A stretch of DNA of 64,000 bases from contig JACQCA010000014.1 in the NCBI GenBank assembly GCA_016201865.1, positions 1 through 64,000 of the forward strand, written 5' to 3'. Within the stretch, counting starts at the first letter, position 1. Each line of letters begins with the position of its first letter. Positions 61,633-64,000 of the stretch are shown here, piece after piece. The notes below the pieces were generated by a model, which saw nothing but the letters and a program-made list of their open reading frames with translations, was not told where the DNA came from and ran no database searches. This stretch comes from Nitrospirota bacterium. GTDB lineage: Bacteria > Nitrospirota > Nitrospiria > JACQBZ01. A program made the position numbers and the translations under genes.

Positions 61633-63606
61633 TTAATATCCCCACTCCCGTTTTTGCGTTCCCTCTTTATTCTCCTTCTTCGTCTCTTCAAACTCGGCGT
61701 CGATCGGAGCCTCTCGAGGGGCCTCTTCCGTCTTGGCCTCCGCGCCACCGGGTTCCCCCGCTTGCGGGCCGGCGGCGCCGGGTTGGGTTCCCGCCTGCGC
61801 GCCCGTGTGTTTGTACATCTCTTCCGCCAGCTTGTGCGAGGCCTTGGTCAGTTCCTGAAGGGCGTTTCGAATCGCGGCGACCTCGTTGGTCTCAAGCGCC
61901 TTCCGCATGGCCGTGATCTTGTCGCGGATGATGTTCCGGTCCGCCATCGCGACCTTGTCGCCCAGCTCAGCAAGCGACTTTTCCATTGTGTAGATCATGC
62001 TGTCGGCCTCGTTCTTGGCCTCGGCCAGCTCCCGTTTCTTCTTGTCCTCCTCGCCCCGGGCCTGGGCCTCCTTCACCATCCGGTCGATCTCGTCCTTGGA
62101 CAGGCCGCTGGAGGCCGTGATCCGGATGGACTGTTCCTTGCCGGTCGCCATGTCCTTGGCCGAGACGTGGACGATCCCGTTGGCGTCGATGTCGAACGCC
62201 ACCTCGATCTGCGGGACGCCGCGCGGCGCCGGCGGGATTCCGACGAGATCAAACCGTCCGAGCGTCTTGTTGTCGCCGGCCATCTCCCGTTCGCCCTGCA
62301 GCACATGGATGCTGACCGCGGTCTGGCTGTCCGACGCGGTCGAGAAGATCTGGCTCTTACGGGTCGGGATGGTCATATTCCGCTCGATCAGTTTTGTGAA
62401 GACGCCCCCCAGTGTTTCGATCCCCAGCGACAGCGGGGTGACATCCAGCAACAGAACGTCTTTCACCTCGCCTTTGAGCACCGCGCCCTGAATGGCCGCT
62501 CCGATCGCCACGACTTCGTCCGGGTTGACCCCCTTATGAGGCTCTTTTCCGTAATAAGTCTGGACCACCTGTTGGATCTTGGGCATTCGCGTCATTCCGC
62601 CGACCAGCACCACTTCATGAACATCCTGGGCCGTCAGCCCGGCATCCGCCATCGCCTTCCGGCAGGGCTCGATCGTCTTTTGGACCAGCGAATCCACCAG
62701 TTGTTCGAGTTTCGATCGGGTCAGCTTCGTGACGAGATGCTTTGGACCGCCGGCGTCCGCCGTGATGAACGGCAGATTGATCTCGGTCTCCTGCGAGGAG
62801 GACAGCTCGATCTTGGCTTTCTCGGCCGACTCCTTCAGTCGCTGGAGAGCCATCTTGTCCTTTCGAAGGTCGATCCCCTGGTCTTTCTTAAACTCATCGA
62901 TCAGCCAATCCATGATCCGGAGGTCGAAATCATCACCGCCGAGATAGGTGTCGCCGTTCGTGGCCTTCACCTCGAACACCCCCTCGCCGATCTCCATGAT
63001 CGAGATATCGAACGTTCCGCCGCCCAGATCGTATACCGCGATCCGTTCGTCCTTTTTCTTGTCCAGGCCGTAGGCCAGCGAGGCGGCCGTCGGCTCGTTG
63101 ATGATCCGGAGGACAGTCAGGCCGGCGATGGCGCCGGCATCCTTGGTCGCCTGGCGTTGGCTGTCGTCAAAATAGGCCGGGACGGTGATGACGGCTTCCG
63201 TCACCGGTTCTCCGAGATAATCCTCCGCCGTTCGTTTCATTTTTTGAAGGATCATGGCCGAGATCTCGGCCGGGCTGTATTTCTTTCCGCGCACCTCCAC
63301 ATGGGCGTCGCCGTTGGCGGCCTCCACGATTTTGTAAGGAAGGCGTTTCATCGCGGCCTGGACCTCGGGGGCCGTGTACTTGCGGCCGATGAGCCGCTTG
63401 ATCGAGAAGACCGTGTTTTCCGGGTTTGTGATGGCCTGGCGTCGCGCGATCTGGCCGACTAATTGTTCGCCCTTATCGGTGAACCCCACGACCGAGGGCG
63501 TGATGCGACTTCCTTCCGCATTGGGAATGACGACGGGATCCCCGCCGGACATCACGGCCACGCAAGAAAACGTCGTTCCCAAGTCGATTCCGATAACCTT
63601 TCCCAT
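61633..63606 (-). CDS. dnaK: Chaperone protein DnaK (Hsp70)
   Basis: 657 residues. [36 protein letters not shown] and [17 protein letters not shown] form the nucleotide-binding domain; the linker [19 protein letters not shown] precedes the substrate-binding domain. The C-terminal tail is rich in Gly, Ala and Glu but ends REWGY, not the usual acidic EEV[ED]. Strong GGAGG before the ATG. Confidence 0.97.
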   Translation of the reverse strand: MGKVIGIDLGTTFSCVAVMSGGDPVVIPNAEGSRITPSVVGFTDKGEQLVGQIARRQAITNPENTVFSIKRLIGRKYTAPEVQAAMKRLPYKIVEAANGDAHVEVRGKKYSPAEISAMILQKMKRTAEDYLGEPVTEAVITVPAYFDDSQRQATKDAGAIAGLTVLRIINEPTAASLAYGLDKKKDERIAVYDLGGGTFDISIMEIGEGVFEVKATNGDTYLGGDDFDLRIMDWLIDEFKKDQGIDLRKDKMALQRLKESAEKAKIELSSSQETEINLPFITADAGGPKHLVTKLTRSKLEQLVDSLVQKTIEPCRKAMADAGLTAQDVHEVVLVGGMTRMPKIQQVVQTYYGKEPHKGVNPDEVVAIGAAIQGAVLKGEVKDVLLLDVTPLSLGIETLGGVFTKLIERNMTIPTRKSQIFSTASDSQTAVSIHVLQGEREMAGDNKTLGRFDLVGIPPAPRGVPQIEVAFDIDANGIVHVSAKDMATGKEQSIRITASSGLSKDEIDRMVKEAQARGEEDKKKRELAEAKNEADSMIYTMEKSLAELGDKVAMADRNIIRDKITAMRKALETNEVAAIRNALQELTKASHKLAEEMYKHTGAQAGTQPGAAGPQAGEPGGAEAKTEEAPREAPIDAEFEETKKENKEGTQKREWGY

Positions 63607-63666
63607 TGTAGACCTCCTCGCTAAAAGTGCGAATCAAATGAATCGCGATTTTAAATCCATCGGACG

Positions 63667-64000
63667 TCAGCCGTTGTCTTGATCCGGCTTCTCGTCCTGT
63701 TTTCCCGGCGTTTCCGGCGCCGTTGAACCGGACGGCTTTCGGGCCACAGCCACCATGGACGGCCGAAGCACGCGGTCATGATAGACGTAGCCTTTTTGCA
63801 GCTCCACCGCCACATGGTTTTCCGGATGCTCACTCGTGTCGAGATAGGTGACGGCTTGATGGCGGCCGGGATCAAACCGCTCTCCGACGCTGGTAATCGG
63901 CGTCACCCCGAATTTTTTCAGCACATCCAGGCATTGTCGATAGGTCAATTCGACTCCCTCGATCCACGGGGACAGCTCCTGCGACTCCTTCATGTGAGTC
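63667..64000 (-). CDS. grpE: GrpE nucleotide exchange factor (partial, N-terminus outside the window)
   Basis: The C-terminal 111 residues of GrpE, reading past the window edge. GVELTYRQCLDVLKKFGVTP and FDPGRHQAV, then NHVAVELQKGYVYHDRVLRPSMVAV are the conserved beta domain that opens the DnaK nucleotide cleft. A Met at 63993 is internal, not a start. It lies 60 bases before dnaK. Confidence 0.93.
   Translation of the reverse strand, partial: THMKESQELSPWIEGVELTYRQCLDVLKKFGVTPITSVGERFDPGRHQAVTYLDTSEHPENHVAVELQKGYVYHDRVLRPSMVAVARKPSGSTAPETPGKQDEKPDQDNG

Noticed and set aside
61654-63462. A 600-codon open frame on the plus strand across dnaK
   Set aside because: It is antisense to an unmistakable dnaK; long antisense frames are expected in GC-rich genes and this one has no recognisable domain.

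Overview
The window reads as one contiguous piece of chromosome from a GC-rich, didermic (Gram-negative) bacterium. Outer-membrane proteins (a TonB-dependent receptor, a porin-cytochrome fusion), a SurA-like chaperone, a NirK nitrite reductase, a Cyc2-like cytochrome, sigma-54 signalling and heavy c-di-GMP signalling together suggest Nitrospirota (Nitrospira / Leptospirillum / Manganitrophus-like) or a neighbouring phylum. That placement is inference; no rRNA gene is present. Housekeeping blocks are conventional and support a real chromosome: mreB-mreC-mreD-mrdA-rodA-rng (minus strand), ilvB-ilvN-ilvC-psd-pssA, rplI, rph-rdgB-tRNA-Pro-tRNA-Arg, livK...livHM-livGF-ridA, fabI, and grpE-dnaK-dnaJ-rsmE (minus strand).

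Layout: 1-8.3 kb holds the end of a TPR gene, a priA whose helicase motifs have decayed, a sigma-54 response regulator, a TonB receptor and a TMTC-like membrane/TPR protein. 8.3-13.7 kb is the most unusual part: a consensus sigma-54 promoter drives a radical SAM/SPASM peptide maturase, followed 16 bases after its stop by a 25-residue peptide gene with an ideal ribosome binding site and then a 14-bp terminator hairpin. A leaderless oligopeptide-binding lipoprotein gene and an overlapping dCACHE histidine kinase come next, and this stretch is visibly more AT-rich than its surroundings. I read it as an uncharacterised RiPP (modified-peptide) locus that may be linked to a peptide-sensing circuit. 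13.7-21.0 kb is a signalling array behind a second sigma-54 promoter: a pseudo-kinase, two REC-GGDEF-EAL proteins, two histidine kinases, and two pseudogene remnants left by duplication and deletion. 21.2-22.4 kb encodes a Cyc2-like fused cytochrome-porin, a candidate outer-membrane Fe(II)/metal oxidase.

22.5-27.7 kb carries tRNA-Leu, queE, pepA, nagZ and small hypothetical or toxin-antitoxin-like genes. 27.9-36.0 kb is the cell-shape operon. 36.2-44.7 kb is a LysM protein, branched-chain amino-acid and phospholipid synthesis, and tRNAs. 44.7-52.8 kb is a branched-chain amino-acid uptake system whose yqgE-livH junction was tandemly duplicated, leaving a chimeric livH'-yqgE' scar and two different PIN-domain toxin-antitoxin modules at equivalent places. 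52.8-64 kb holds a SurA-like chaperone, transporter and small proteins, fabI divergent from nirK, a Fic-domain protein, and the chaperone operon, cut at the window edge inside grpE.

Recurring themes are leaderless genes whose start codon lies 6-7 bases after the -10 box (6179, 10279, 57920), sigma-54 control, and local duplication followed by decay. All functional statements rest on motif recognition by eye; no database search was run.
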